A stretch of 64,000 nt of DNA from Dasyornis broadbenti. Taxonomy: Eukaryota; Chordata; Aves; Passeriformes; Dasyornithidae. Below are positions 1 to 12,016 of this stretch, piece by piece; the first letter of the stretch is position 1; the number at the start of each line of letters is the position of its first letter. Where the stretch lies: the NCBI GenBank assembly GCA_013397935.1, contig VZRN01005004.1, forward strand, positions 170,910 through 234,909. The letters run 5' to 3'. Both the position numbers and the translations under genes were made by a program. The notes beneath the pieces were generated by a model. That model was given only the letters and a program-made list of their open reading frames with translations. It was not told the DNA's origin and made no database searches.

Positions 1-90
1 TAATAGATGTTTCACAAGTCTGCAGGGTTTGGGATTGCCCATATGTCTCCTATCTTACTAGATTTTTGCAGTTGACTCCTTTCATGACAG

Positions 91-208
91 AAAGAAATCC
101 TTAACACACCACTGTTGACAGTTCGTGAGGCATCTGTGGAGGATCTTCTCTTGACAGAGCCAGAAGCAGGTCATCCTGGGAAATGCCAAGTCACAGGAGT
201 TGTTCTGG
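91..208 (+). CDS. MTO1: MTO1 coding exon a
   Basis: The first exon seen begins KEILNTPLLTVREASVEDLL, which matches vertebrate MTO1. The acceptor is a pyrimidine-rich run ending CATGACAG and the donor is GTATGT. It encodes fragment residues 1-39 and ends in phase 1, completing a Gly codon with the next exon. Confidence 0.88.
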
Positions 209-3200
209 GTATGTGCTAGTAACTCAGTAAGTGTCTCAGTTACTCCACACTAAGAGCAGCCTTTGGGGTAAATAGATGAGTCATCAGTGAGAAAGATGAA
301 TTAAGCATTTCTAATTCATTATTGAGAAAGATTAATTAGCCAATAGAGCCAGTTTAGGCAAAGTGTGAACTCAGCCAGGTTAATATGTGTAATACAATGT
401 CAAAAATACCCAGATTGGTAGTATTCTGGGATGTTACCTAAGTTTCTTCAGGTTAGTGATGCTGAATTCCATGCTGTGTGTTGAGATTTTATTTGGTAAA
501 TGGTGTATGCTACCCTCAATGTTACAGAACCATGGGGTCCTATTACTAACAGACTTGTACTTCATTACTCTTCGCTGTTCTAATAAATAAGCTTTCCAAA
601 GTAAAGGCCTGGATGTGGATTTTTCCCAGGAGTGGGTTTTCTTTGTTAGGGATAACTTGCTTGGGAATAATAAATATACAGAAATAACTACATGCTGCAT
701 ATTGTAGTTATTACTATTGGTGCATTTATTATTGAAATGCTGATTTTGTTTTATAACAGAAGACAGATAAATCCTTAGTGAACACTGTTAGTCAAGTTTA
801 AGACAGAAGCACTGCAACACCAGGGCTTTGTTGATACTAAAATGTGTACATCTCTGAAAACTTGCTGTTTCAGGAGATGGGAGCACAGTACGTGCTGGGA
901 GTGTTATCCTGACCACTGGTACGTTTCTGAGGGGTATGATCCACATCGGACTGGAGATGCATCCGGCTGGGCGGCTGGGGGACCAGCCAGCCATCGGGCT
1001 GGCTCACACTCTGGAGAAACTGGGATTTGCTGTGGGTAGGCTGAAGACCGGGACACCGCCCCGACTTGCCAAGGATACAATTGACTTCAGTGGTCTGGAG
1101 GAACGTGCAGCTGACAACCCTCCAGTGCCTTTCAGCTTCCTCAGCGAGGCTGTGTGGATCAAGGTGGGATAGCACCATCAAATGCACACAGAGCCAGGTG
1201 GGGAGTGGTTCTGGGCATGTCGTGCTCATAAATCAACCAGGGAGCTGGTGGCTGGGAAAGGCAGCTGGGATGTATTTGTACTGGAGGTGTTCTGTTTCTG
1301 AGGACTCTCAATGCAGGGGAGAAATTGCTTATATTCTTTTGAAAGCAAGAACCTTTTTACTCTCACTTCTCTACTGCAGAACCAAACTTTCTTTACATCT
1401 GGAGTCAGTTGTGGGAAATGTGATACTGCTGCTAGTATTCTTCATGTGCTGGTTATGTGGGAGGGTTTACAAAACGCTTCCAGCATTAGACCTGTATTGT
1501 GGAGATTTACAGTGTCTTGCATCTTATGTCTGGAATAACGTTAAAATGTTGAAATTAGAGATCATTAATAGCATTGGTTATTATGCAGGTTAAGAGACAG
1601 GATGGATTTATCCACAGAGCTCAGAGGTGGCAGGTTAATACTAACTTAAAAGCAGAACAGGTTCAATTTTCCAAAGAAAATCTTGGAAAATTGGCTGTTT
1701 CTACATAATGTAATTAAACAGCACAGAATTAAGTATTGGGAGTTAATTTGCCTCAGAGAATATAGGAATTGCAATCACTTGTTGTTATCGGGATGGGGTA
1801 AAATAATATCACTTGAAATTCTTGGTATGCATAGGAGAAGTTTTGAAACAAGAGTTTTAAATCTAACAGCAAAAGCAGTTAGACAAACATTCATATTAAC
1901 AATTTTGAGTCAAAATTGGGAACATACTGGGCACTTTTTCACCGTAGATATGTTCAAAGAAACAACAATTTTAAGACATTTATATACACTATAACACCGA
2001 AGATTTTTTTATAGACACTCCCAAAAGTTTACTCAATTTATTGCATCATGATATAGGTGTTTTGTTTCTTTTATTGCTACCAGAACATCTCATCTGTCTT
2101 TTGTTTGATGAATAATCCAAGTTTTATCCAGCTAAACAATGTTTTATTGAATTTGCTGTCCTGGCTAGACAATTACGGTTGATTAAGTTTTCTGGGGTGT
2201 ACAAGCCTATGGAGTGGCTCCCTTACTGCACCTGCAATGTAGTAAATGAGTTTTCTGGGGTGTATAGACTTCTGACTCCTTAACCTTCTCAAGATACCTT
2301 TCTTGTTCTGTAGCATCTAATTAATGTCAGTTATATGATAACCATCAAACAATTCTTTATTGAATTTTGTTCTTCTACTGTTAAGTTTTCTAAGGGGTAT
2401 GGGTCCGTAGACTTGCTTTCTGCAGGTGCAGTGAGGTAATTTCTCAGGGTTTTCTACTAACACTCAGCCAACACAGGTCAAAATCAACTAAAATCACAGT
2501 CAAACATTCCTTAACTAATTAAACATAGTTCATTACAAATTTTTTTTTTAAAGTCACAAGACTCCTGGCTAACTAATAAATAACTCGCAATCAGTTTTAA
2601 AGAGTTACGGTGCAACATTATTGCTATTTTGAATCTGAGTCTATTGACTCTTTTTCAGAAAAATCACTGGAATACTTTACATGATGGGTTTTTTTCCAGA
2701 CTTTGAATTTTTCATGTTAATTGCAGAGTTTTGAGATTTTTTTTCTTCTCTGAGAGATTTCTTTGGGTTTTTTTCTTCACCAAGCTCTTTAATTGGCTGT
2801 TAGCTGTAGGGTGAGCACTTATTCTTCTAACTCCAGAGCTTCTTTTTCCTGGTATCAGTTTGAATTCTGTGATATAACATGTTGATTTAATGGGAATACC
2901 CATCCTGTAATTAGAAATATAGCCTATAGAATAGAACTTTAATTCCAGACTACCAAGTTCCATCCTGTTCTCAGTCTGGTTTTGGGCGTGTTGCTCCAGC
3001 TCTCTGATCGCTCATGTTGGGTCTGTGCAGTGGTTATGACAGTGTTACTTACTGCTCCCAGAAGTGAGAGCCAGCCATCATGGAAAAGGTCTTGAAGTGC
3101 TCAGAGTTGTTCAGTGAGGGTATGGTGTTGTGACCAGATTCACTTAAGGCAGCCTTGGCCTCTTCCAGCCGGAAGATCAGCTGTCCTGTTACCTGACTCA

Positions 3201-6200
3201 CACTAAGCTGAAGGCACAGCAAATTATCTGCGAAAACCTCCACCTGAACAACCACGTCAGGGAGACAACCAGGGGCCCACGGTGAGTGCGTGGCATCATG
3301 CAAGGCTGTCAACGGGACAAGCTGGAAGTCTCTTTGGAGCTGTGGGTCTCTCCTGCTTTGCTTCTGGAAAGTTACTTTTTCTCCATGTCAGGTGGTGCTC
3401 ATGGCTGTTTACTGTTGCAGGTACTGTCCCTCTCTTGAATCAAAGGTTCTGCGCTTCCCAAACCGAGAACATCAGGTGTGGCTAGAGCCAGAAGGCTTGG
3501 AGTCCAATGTCATTTACCCCCAAGGCATGTCCATGACACTGCCACCTGAGCTCCAGGAGCAGGTGATCAAATCTGTCCCAGGCTTGGAAAAAGCCAGGAT
3601 GTTACAGCCAGGTGAGGGGGCTGAATAGTTTTAAATCAATTGGTCATTTTTATTTACCAGTTAATGAAAAGCAGGTTTTATTTAGAGCATAGCAAAATAA
3701 AGGAAATATGAAGCAAAACTAATTCTTGGATGCAGGGATTTTTCCTTGGTTGTTCGGAAATCATAAATAAAACTGATAAGCCATTCTGTCCCACTGATTG
3801 CCTTGACAATCCGTCCTGTAATGTCTGTCTTGTTGCATGTCACAGGCTATGGGGTGCAGTATGACTTTTTAGACCCCCGACAACTGACTGCTTCTCTCGA
3901 GTCACGTCTTGTTCAGCGCCTCTTCTTTGCAGGCCAGATAAATGGCACGACAGGCTATGAAGAAGCTGCAGCTCAGGTGGGCAAATCTGACTGTTGTATA
4001 TTCAGCACTCAGAAAAGCATATTGCTTTGGCCTTTGTGTTAGAGAGTCTGGCTAGGCCCATTTTTAGCTCAGGAGATACTTTAATTTTGTTGCTCACCCT
4101 CATTCCAGACTTGCCCAAGATATTTTGACTTGTATCTGTACAAGTATCTGCAGTTGCTATCACTAAAGTTACAGTAACAAAAGTAATTGGAAGCCCTGTC
4201 AAGTATTTCAGCATGGAGACTGTGCAGTGGGTATAATTGAAAACGTGGGAATTGACACATCAGCAGGGGCCAAGAAGCCCTTCAAACACTCATAATGTCG
4301 CAAGAAGGGAACTGCCTGGATTGCTAGCACAGAACTGTTATATTTTCCTGGGTGCAGTTTGGCATGCGAGTCTTTGGGGGCAGACATGCTGATGTTTGTG
4401 CTAAAAAGAGACCGACAGATGTGTTTGGTTTGTTTCCTGCCTGCGCAGGGTGTGATTGCTGGGATCAATGCGTGCCTGCGGGCCCATGGCAAGCCCCCGT
4501 TCATTGTCAGTCGCACCGAGGGCTATGTTGGTGTGCTGATCGATGACCTCACCACGCTGGGCACCAGCGAGCCGTACCGCATGTTCACCAGCCGCGTGGA
4601 GTTCCGCATGTCCCTGCGGCCAGACAACGCTGACGCCAGGCTCACTCGCAGAGGTGTTTTGTTGTGGTAGCTCTTGCAGTGACCAGCCCTGCCTGGCTGT
4701 AGACCTTTGTCTCATACACCATCTGTCTCTGCAGGGTTTGAAGAAGCTGGGTGTGTGTCACAGCAGCGATATGAACAAGCGGTTAAGATAAGAGCTGCCT
4801 TAGAGGATGGAATTGCAACACTAAAATCACTTCAGTTCAGCATATCGAAATGGTCCCAGTTACTGCCAGAAGTTCCCATCAGTAGCAATCGCAGGTCGCC
4901 TGTCAGGTAAAGGTTACAGCTGGAGCTTTCTGGTTTGACCTATGCTTGCGTTAGCACATCTGGCTAGTGGTTTCACGGCATTTGTCTGTCCTTCCTTAAG
5001 CTGTCAGTACTCCAAGATTCCAGTTTTACTATCTCCAGGGGGCCACACATCAAATGTTTGCCTGTAGAATAAGTATGACATTGGTGTTTTCACTATTCCA
5101 CATTTCCTGGTGCTGACACGTGCTCCCAAAGCAAGGGAATGCTCCACTGGCCCAGACAGTTCTTGCAGTCCTTAGACAGAGTCACCAGCTAGTGAAGGTT
5201 TTGCAGTGGGTTGCAGCTTTGCTAAAAGCTTTGTAAAGTAGCAGTTGGTTTCAGGCTGGTGTCAGGTGGTAGCTGTTCTTGTACATAAAGGCCCTTACTT
5301 CCATTAACCACACTTTATCTCATCTTTTCTGTTGTTTTAAATCAGTGACTAAGACGTGGCTGACAGAGCCTGTGTGAAAGATTTCCTTATGTGCCCTTGC
5401 CTTGTCCCTTCTGTCTTGCTCTAATTTTATGTGAGGAGTCCCTCTTCGAGAGTTCAGCGGCTTTTTTGTGTACGGAGAGGAGAGATTCCATAGAGTCGCT
5501 TGGCTCTGCAGTTATTCTGGTTTATACTAAGAACTTTGTAAGTTTGAGCTGGGAACAGCTGTAAATCTGCCTTACAAGTGTGACTCATTTTTACCATAAA
5601 TGTTTACTCTTGTTCTCCACAGCGCTTTTGAGATCCTTCAGTATCAAGATGCCAACATGGAGATTCTGGCAAAGGCTATCCCAGAGCCCCTGGGCAAGCT
5701 TGCTCAATGGAGAGAACTGGCAGAGAGATTGAAAATAGAAGGTAGAGTACAAGGGTTAGGCTCTCTCGTGGTGATCTGAATACGTTTGTTCAGTAAGGGG
5801 AGAACAATTGTCTTAGTGTGTTTCATGTTGCTGCTTAGAGAAATGAAACACGGATCAGAATGTGAGCTTTTTACTATAGACCACAGCCCTTTTTATGCAC
5901 TGGTGTTGCACTCTGTGAGGAAGATAACTCTTCGGGTTTTTTTCCTCCTTACTGCCTCATCAAATAGACCATCCTTTGTTGGGATGAAAAGATAAAAACA
6001 ATCCACATATCTGAATTCCTGTAACAAAGAGTATGACTTCTTCCAAAGCACTGATGTGAATTAGTGAACTTGTGAAACAAGTCACATGAATATTGGTATC
6101 TGTTTTTCGTGTTCCTTTGATTACCACAGCTGCTTACGAGTGGTGCGTAGTCAATCAGCAACAGGAAATAGAAGAAGTGCGTCGTGACGAGGCACTCCGG

Positions 6201-6613
6201 CTGCCAGACGACCTGGATTACTTTGCCATTGATGCCTCACTCTCCGCAGAGGTGCGGGAGAAGCTGCACTCGAGCCGCCCCCAGACGGTGAGAGATTCAG
6301 CCACAGCAGGGCTAAGCAGCAGTGAAATCCCTTCTGTCTTCTCAAGGGGCCTGGGAGGTGAAAGAATCAGGGAAAGAAATACCCACAGTTGTTGATCTCA
6401 TTTCTCACTAGCTTCAGTGTGTAGGTTTGCTGTTGATTAACTAGTTCCTGTCTCCACGTGCAGATTGGTGCAGTCAGCCGCATCCCTGGAATCACACCAG
6501 CTGCTGTTGTTAACCTGCTAAGATTTGTGAAAACCAATCACTGGAAGACAGAGAAGCTAAAAGCTGTGCCTCAGTCTGGAGAGTACTTCCCAGGGAAAAT
6601 GTACTCAGACTAA
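91..6613 (+). CDS. MTO1: MTO1, mitochondrial tRNA wobble-uridine modification protein (3' part, ten exons)
   Basis: MTO1 is the mitochondrial homologue of bacterial MnmG/GidA. With GTPBP3 it installs the taurinomethyl group on the wobble uridine of some mitochondrial tRNAs, using FAD. Coding exons are 91-208, 874-1163, 3169-3281, 3421-3611, 3846-3976, 4449-4653, 4735-4906, 5623-5741, 6130-6287 and 6464-6613. All introns are GT-AG, and all phases match, giving 548 residues plus TAA. Both GidA family signatures are present: GPRYCPSLESKVLRF at fragment residues 172-186, and the AGQ-NG-GYEEAAAQG stretch at 266-289, split by an intron. The C-terminal third is the helical tRNA-binding part. The human protein is about 690-720 residues, so roughly the first 145 residues, including the mitochondrial targeting peptide and the FAD dinucleotide fold, lie left of the window. 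I see no frameshift or stop, so the gene looks functional. It converges on EEF1A1. Confidence 0.96.
874..1163 (+). CDS. MTO1: MTO1 coding exon b
   Basis: This exon encodes residues 40-136, with the FAD/NAD-fold stretch SVILTTGTFLRGMIHIGLE and the HPAGRLGDQPAIGLA and LKTGTPPR motifs typical of GidA proteins. The acceptor follows TTTCAG and the donor is GTGGGA. It ends in phase 0 after WIK. Confidence 0.95.
1164..3168 (+). other. MTO1 intron (2.0 kb)
   Basis: This is the largest intron of the MTO1 part seen here. The only structure I see is the diverged repeat at 2134-2440. The other MTO1 introns (209-873, 3977-4448, 4907-5622, 5742-6129 and shorter ones) show nothing recognisable. Confidence 0.8.
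2134..2440. repeat. Diverged local repeat in MTO1 intron
   Basis: Two units of about 100 bases (about 2134-2245 and 2346-2440) share, in order, a TTTATTGAATTT-like start, AAGTTTTCT followed by GGGGTGTA or AGGGGTAT, and a core resembling TGCACCTGCAATG / TGCAGGTGCAGTG. A partial copy of the middle motif sits at about 2248-2280. I do not recognise the family; it could be an old LTR fragment or a local duplication. Confidence 0.5.
3169..3281 (+). CDS. MTO1: MTO1 coding exon c
   Basis: This exon encodes residues 137-173 (PEDQLSCYLTHT to TTRGP) and two bases of the Arg codon in the first GidA signature. The acceptor is CTTCCAG and the donor GTGAGT. The segment KLKAQQIICENL differs from the mammalian version, but both ends are conserved. 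Confidence 0.92.
3421..3611 (+). CDS. MTO1: MTO1 coding exon d
   Basis: This exon encodes residues 174-237. It starts with the rest of the GPRYCPSLE signature, continues with HQVWLEPEG and YPQGMSMTLP, and ends in phase 1 inside a Gly codon. The acceptor is TTGCAG and the donor GTGAGG. Confidence 0.95.
3846..3976 (+). CDS. MTO1: MTO1 coding exon e
   Basis: This exon encodes residues 238-281, with YGVQYDFLDPRQL and the first part of the second GidA signature (AGQINGTTGYEEAAAQ). The acceptor is GTCACAG and the donor GTGGGC; it ends in phase 0. Confidence 0.95.
4449..4653 (+). CDS. MTO1: MTO1 coding exon f
   Basis: This exon encodes residues 282-349. It finishes the second GidA signature (GVIAGINA), then carries SRTEGYVGVLIDDLTTLG, TSEPYRMFTSRVEFR and LRPDNAD, the most conserved block of the family. 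It is GC-rich. The donor is GTGTTT, and the exon ends in phase 1. Confidence 0.96.
4735..4906 (+). CDS. MTO1: MTO1 coding exon g
   Basis: This exon encodes residues 350-406, beginning FEEAGCVSQQRYEQ. It enters the less conserved helical region. The acceptor is CTGCAG and the donor GTAAAG; it ends in phase 2 within a Ser codon. Confidence 0.93.
5623..5741 (+). CDS. MTO1: MTO1 coding exon h
   Basis: This exon encodes residues 407-446, including AKAIPEPLGKLAQWRELAER, in the C-terminal helical domain. The acceptor is TCCACAG and the donor GTAGAG; it ends in phase 1. Confidence 0.92.
6130..6287 (+). CDS. MTO1: MTO1 coding exon i
   Basis: This exon encodes residues 447-499, with DEALRLPDDLDYF, VREKL and SRPQT, conserved in the GidA-associated C-terminal domain. 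The acceptor is ACCACAG and the donor GTGAGA; it ends in phase 0. Confidence 0.94.
6464..6613 (+). CDS. MTO1: MTO1 last coding exon
   Basis: This exon encodes residues 500-548 and the stop codon TAA (6611-6613). It starts IGAVSRIPGVTPAAVVNLL-like (IPGITPAAVVNLLRF), the terminal helical motif of the GidA family. The last 25 residues are lineage-specific and end MYSD. Confidence 0.94.
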   Translation: MGAVSRIPGITPAAVVNLLRFVKTNHWKTEKLKAVPQSGEYFPGKMYSD

Positions 6614-7224
6614 GCAACTTCACAAAGACAGATTTCAGCAGAGTTTTCTAAAGAGGAGACAAAGTTTGTTAAAACGCCTTTGTAGAGAACGGCACCGATC
6701 CTGCCAGACTTCATGGCAAGATCCCTCATGCTCCTGCGCCTCTTCCCAGATAACACCCTGGCTGGCTGGATCTAAAGTGGTTCTAGTTGTGTTCCGTGGC
6801 AGTGTCGTTGCCTAGAAGAAAGATGTTGAATGCACAAAGTAAATGCTCAGAAACCTAAACACAGCCTGTGATTTTGCTGATGCAAATGGAGAGATGGGAG
6901 AATTGCTTTCAAAATTTCACTCATTTGGAAGACTTTGGATAGTCAAGATCTGCATCCTGTAAAGGACAGTGTTTTCTGAAATGAGTAGGAAATGTTACCC
7001 TGCTAAGCCCATGGCAGCACAAGAGGATTGGAGCTGAAAAGTGTGTTCCACTGAGTTCAGTGCTTGTGTTCATGCCTGTGCACTGACTGTGCACAGGCTG
7101 GCGTCTCGGTGTGGTGTCAGCCAGTAGGAAGCACTTGGCTATGGAAACGTGTGCGACATGAATATTTAAATTTATGTAGGAGACTGAATGTACACCACAT
7201 CCTGCAGGTGTTTTTCTCTTTTAA

Positions 7225-7230
7225 AATAAA
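7225..7230 (+). terminator. MTO1: MTO1 poly(A) signal
   Basis: This is a canonical AATAAA about 610 bases after the MTO1 stop. The intervening 6614-7224 has no other recognisable feature and is read as 3'UTR. Cleavage is expected near 7245-7255. Confidence 0.7.
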
Positions 7231-7711
7231 TACAGCTTGTCTTGAAACTTGCTGAAGAACTTGGTTGTCACCTGGCTTCCAGCAGGGCCTTGCCAGTTCA
7301 CTAGATCACAGTTTCCACACATAAGGTGGCCTGAGATTCAGTGCAGAGCTGGGGAGGCAGCTGGACAAGGCTGGGTGCTGAGGAAAGTGGGAGTTGTATG
7401 GGAACCTGCCCCATGGACCTCAGCCCAAGCAGTGAAGTGCTGACATGCGGGGGGCCGGGGGAGTGGGACCCAGGGGTTTCTCATCAGCACTGGTTCTGCC
7501 ACTGACAGGAATAGAACTTGAATTTGAGTGAGATCCAAGTCAATTGGATCAACTGGGCAGTTGACTAGTTACTTGCCAGCATGCCACATGGATTTCAAAC
7601 TGCTGCTGCACACTTACCAAATCCTTGCTTGACTCAGGCACCAGTCTCTGGTGCTGGTATCATTTCTGAATATCATCTGGCTTCAGAACACATTTTGTTA
7701 CAGTTAAATCA

Positions 7712-7765
7712 GAAGATCTTATAGGTTGGAAAAGACCCTTAAGGCCATAGAGTCTAACCATAGCC
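7712..7765 (-). mobile_element. CR1 LINE 3'-end fragment
   Basis: The motif ATAGGTTGGAAAAGACCCTT followed by AAGGCCATAGAGTCTAACCAT matches the antisense of the CR1 3' end shared by many avian subfamilies. About 55 bases survive. A TA-rich microsatellite (about 7768-7790) follows directly. Confidence 0.7.
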
Positions 7766-10399
7766 CATATATATACATATATATATAATTTTGAAATTAT
7801 GGTTCTAGAAATTTCTCTGGCTTATTTGCTTTGGGTGAGGGTTGTTTTCCTGTCCAGAGAAAGGAATCAGAACAAATCCCTTTTGTTGACAGAGACCCTG
7901 TCATGCAGCAGGAGGATAGGCAGAGGTTTGAGCTTTTTTTTTGGGGCATCGTCCACCTGCCTGAAAGCACTTCCCTGTCACCAGCCACTGGCTTGTGACA
8001 GAGCTTTAGACGCATGATCTTTAGGTTAGTTCTTGTCAGAATGGCTTGGAAAAGCAAACATCTGTCTGCCCCTTTATGTCTGTGACCGGTTTTCCTTCCA
8101 TCCTTACTGGCTCGAAGATTTACTTCAACCTTGCAAGCCTTAAGTTCAGCATAAGAAAGGCAGCTATGCTTTCTGCAGTGTAACTTGGGCTCTAGGTATG
8201 GTGCTCATGGAATTCCAGCTATGTGAGTACAAAGAAACCCTGAATCTTGTGCCTGTCTGTATATTCAAAGTAGCAAAACTGCTGATGAAGAAAGTTTTGT
8301 GCTTTCTTCACTGCATTTTCTTTGTATTACGTTTGGTTTTGATGTTCTGTATTTGTAAAACTTAGATCTAGTTTTTATGGACTAGGAAGAAAGCCCTATT
8401 GACACCTTCATCCTCTCACTTGCTAACCAAATTATGCAGTCTCAAAACTGCATTTCCTAGTTCTTGTCAGCAGTTATTTGACAGGACTACTTAATTTTCA
8501 ATAATATGTGTCTTTAAAGGAAAGTACTTCACACCCTGCTACAAAAGGAAACACTTCCCTGAGCTTTTTGTGCCAAATTTATTTCTGTGCTTCTGGTCTC
8601 ACACATGCAGCATAAATGAAAGGGCGATTCCACTGAGCTGGGCTGCACCAGTGTCAAAGGAAGAGCAGAGGGAGGGGAGTTTTGCTTTTCTTACCTTTAA
8701 CAATTTAATAATGCACAGCTGTGGTCTAAGGAGGGGAAAGGAGTTAACTTCGAGGGAAATTGAAGGGATAAGTGCATGGCTGTGTTGCTTCCCAGCAGAT
8801 CTTCTGTAACAACTGCTCATTCTATTTCAGCATGAAGTGGGTCTTTGGCCACTGGTGAGTTCCCTTGTTAAGACAGGGTGTCTTCTGTTCACGTATGTGG
8901 GTTAATGATGTCCATATTTGCTGAAATGGAAAACCTGGCATGTGCACAAGTTTGAGGACTGGCTGTCCCTCAGGTACTGGTTTCCAGTATACAGAGCTTG
9001 CCACAGTATTTTGTGCTTGTTGAACAGTTCTTGTTTGAGAAGATTGTTAATGTGAAAAGAAATCATTGCTGCCAGTAGTTCTATTCATTTTGTTAGGAAC
9101 ACTAAGCACAGAAAGGCTAAATAATCTGCTGTAAGTAGCATGGGCAGCTAGGAGGGACACCTTGTGCCATCTGGTTTCTAACCACTGGGGATTTGTTACA
9201 AGGCCCAAGGCTTGGTTTTTACGTGAAGACAAAGTGAGCTTAGACCCTCACAGGTCCTGTGGCCTCGCTACAGCTGACAGGATGGGAAGGGCAGAACTGG
9301 AGAAGGCCACTCCTAACATGGGTGTCTGCTTGCTTTTCCTTGTCTGTGCAGTAATGAATGGCACCTTGTTGTCCTGTAATCCTTGCTGTGACAAGGCAAG
9401 CAGGGTGGGAGGATGGGTGGTGAGGTTGACCTAACCTGTTGCACATACCAATTGCCTTTGTGTTCCCTGCTTCAACGTGTATCTTTTTCCCCCCTGCAGA
9501 ACACAAGCCTGATGATCAGCAATTTTTCTTCACATCTCTGCTATTCTACCTCATCCCAGATTTTTAAGACAACTTCGTTTCCTTCCCTACTCTACTTTTC
9601 ATTTTGTATGGTACTTGAACCGAGCAGTTTCTTCCTCTTTTCTTTATTTTTCACTGGGAGATGAAAGTAAGAGAAAAATGGAAAGACATTTCATGCTAGG
9701 AGCTGCCAGCACTGCAACCTTTGATGGTCTCAGTGCTGCTGTTTGCGATGGTGCAGCAATAGCTGAGCTACATGGATTGTCTTAGTCCTCCGCTTGGCCC
9801 GCCCTTGGCAAAGCACAGTGTGCCTCCTATTTGTGCATTGCCCTTGCACATTGTTAAGTAACAGTCCTCATATGGAGTGATTTTAGATGCTCAGGGGTTA
9901 CCAGCTTTGATGACTGCACTTCCCAGATTGTGTTCCTCATCCAGTGACAAGTATCTCCGGATGCCATTTGGTGGATGCAGGGAGGAATCTACTGTCCCCT
10001 TGGAGATGCTGTTTCTTCTCAGTTCTTTCCATCAAACCATGGCTGGTGCTGCTCAGAATCTTTCCAGGGTGTTGTTTCTATCTTTTGCCATGAGTTCATG
10101 GGACTGCTGCGAAATAAAAGGTGTCTTTCCCCTCCTGTGACTAAAATTAGTGGTGTCCAGGCATTCAGATGGGAGATGGGAGACCTGTTCTGCAATTGCT
10201 ATTACATAAAGGGCGGAGAAGAAAGGATTGATTCTTGATGTGTTATTTTAATGACAGTAATGCTTTAGGTAAACAAAACTGTGGTTTTGTCTGCTTTCTA
10301 AACTGCTGTGCAGGTTTAACCCTTCATGTGTAACTCTGAGATTTCTATCAGAGGATTTCTGACTCAATCCTCACCACTGTGTGGTCACCGTGCCTGGTG

Positions 10400-11430
10400 C
10401 CTGGGCCTTGAGCTCTGTGCCAAGGGATGCAGTAGTGGCAAACGGTGTATCCTGGAAGCTGGAGGCTGCACATTCTTCACTTCTTTACAGACCTAAGACT
10501 AGATATTTTGACAGTCTGTGATGTCTCCTTGGGGTGCTCAGGTGTGAGCAGGAATATCCATGCCCTCAGCTTCCCCATCTGTGCTCCTACAGAGTGGGTG
10601 CCTCCCTGCTGCTGCAGGAGGGGCTCAGCAGAGCCACATGAGCGGGCTGCAAAGGGCTCCCAGGAGGAGCACGGCCCCGCGGAGGCCCAGGCTGTGGTAG
10701 GAATGGAGGCGGAACAAGAGAAGGGTGAAGGTGTTCATGTGTAGCATCAGCTGCAGCTCCCAGCACAAGCCCCAGGAGGCACCTTTTCAGGGACCGCTGG
10801 GGACTGATAGGCACACACCATTCTCGTTCCAAGTGACTTTTGCTTGATGTGGTTAACTGGAGAGCAGGCACAGAGCCAGGTGGGAAATGAGCTCGCTCTG
10901 CCTTACGGGGCAGCAAGAAGAGAGGAGAGGTGACAACAGCCCCATGACCGGTTTTCTCCCTTACTGTGGTCAAACTTGGAAATTGCCGTGCATGACCAGG
11001 TGGTGGCCTGCGTCCCACGCGTACAGGATTTTGGGAGTCACAAGTGGAAAGGCTGCTGTGGCTGGTAGTGCTGAGCTGGCGCTTCAGCGAGGTTTTGTCC
11101 TTGTCCCACTGCACCTCGGGAGACTTTGGCCAGGTGGCAGGTGACGGGGCTGGCTTGGTGGCATTGCCCAGCGCCAGACTGGCAGACAGGGGTGGGCGGC
11201 AGGGAGGAGCTGGAAGCTGTTCCAGGAGCAGAGTGGTCACGTCACAGGCTGTGATCTCAGTTCTCCTCAGTTGTGCCACGTGTGTAGAAGTCCGGGGAAT
11301 GCGTGCCCAGAAATGAGTCGCAGGAATTACCCTCACAAGGAAGTGACTGCAGCAGAGCAGAGCCCCCGTTAAGGGTTGTTTTCCTTCTTCCAGTCCCTGG
11401 GCACATATATACAGCCCCCTTTTCTCCAAA
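10400..11430. other. GC-rich block with a long but unsupported minus-strand frame
   Basis: Base composition rises well above that of the flanks. A 280-codon frame is open on the minus strand (11429 to 10587). It is rich in Pro, Ser, Leu and Arg, has no motif I recognise and no signal of a promoter, so I do not call it a gene. It may be an old repeat or regulatory DNA. Confidence 0.35.
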
Positions 11431-11907
11431 GAATTAGAATACGGTCATCAAAAAAGTGCTTTAGCAGCAGAGTAGGTGATATTAGTTCTTGTTACTAATA
11501 ATGACAGTCGAGAAAACTTATAATTACATTTAAATTAATCTATTCTTTTTCTCCTCTGGAAAAAGGTGTTAAAGGACTTGTTTTAAATGGAGACAACTCA
11601 ACACCAACAATCCTACATCTCTTTATCCAAAGTACTCATGTCCTATTAGCAGAACCACAGCCTAGCTTATAAATTAAATTATGAAATATTTCTGAAATAT
11701 TTAATAATAGCAACTATATGTAATAAATAATATAAAAGAAATAATATATATAAGTAATAACTAATTATCAATAACTAAACATTCATTTGGGGGCATTTCA
11801 CTTTGTTTACTATGGAATTAGCTTAGAATCCAGCTTCAGAATGGGAACTACAGATCTTTAAGAAATCTGGCAACTGCAATTATTAAAAAAATATTAAGTA
11901 GGCACCT

Positions 11908-12016
11908 AATTGATGTAGATGTATATATGTATATACATATTTATATAATTTATGTCGATGTTATATATAATATATAGATATGCATGCACGTGTATATATA
12001 TACATATACATCAATT
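11908..12016. repeat. AT-rich imperfect inverted repeat
   Basis: The left arm begins AATTGATGTAGATGTATATA (11908 on). The right arm ends ATATACATATACATCAATT at 12016. The arms are reverse complements apart from a few mismatches, around an AT-rich centre containing GCATGCACGTG. It could form a cruciform; it may be a microsatellite that grew by inverted copying, or a worn MITE. Confidence 0.6.

Noticed and set aside
10587..11429. 280-codon minus-strand frame as a gene
   Set aside because: It has no recognisable domain, promoter or splice context, and its composition follows the local GC content. It is kept only as a region note.
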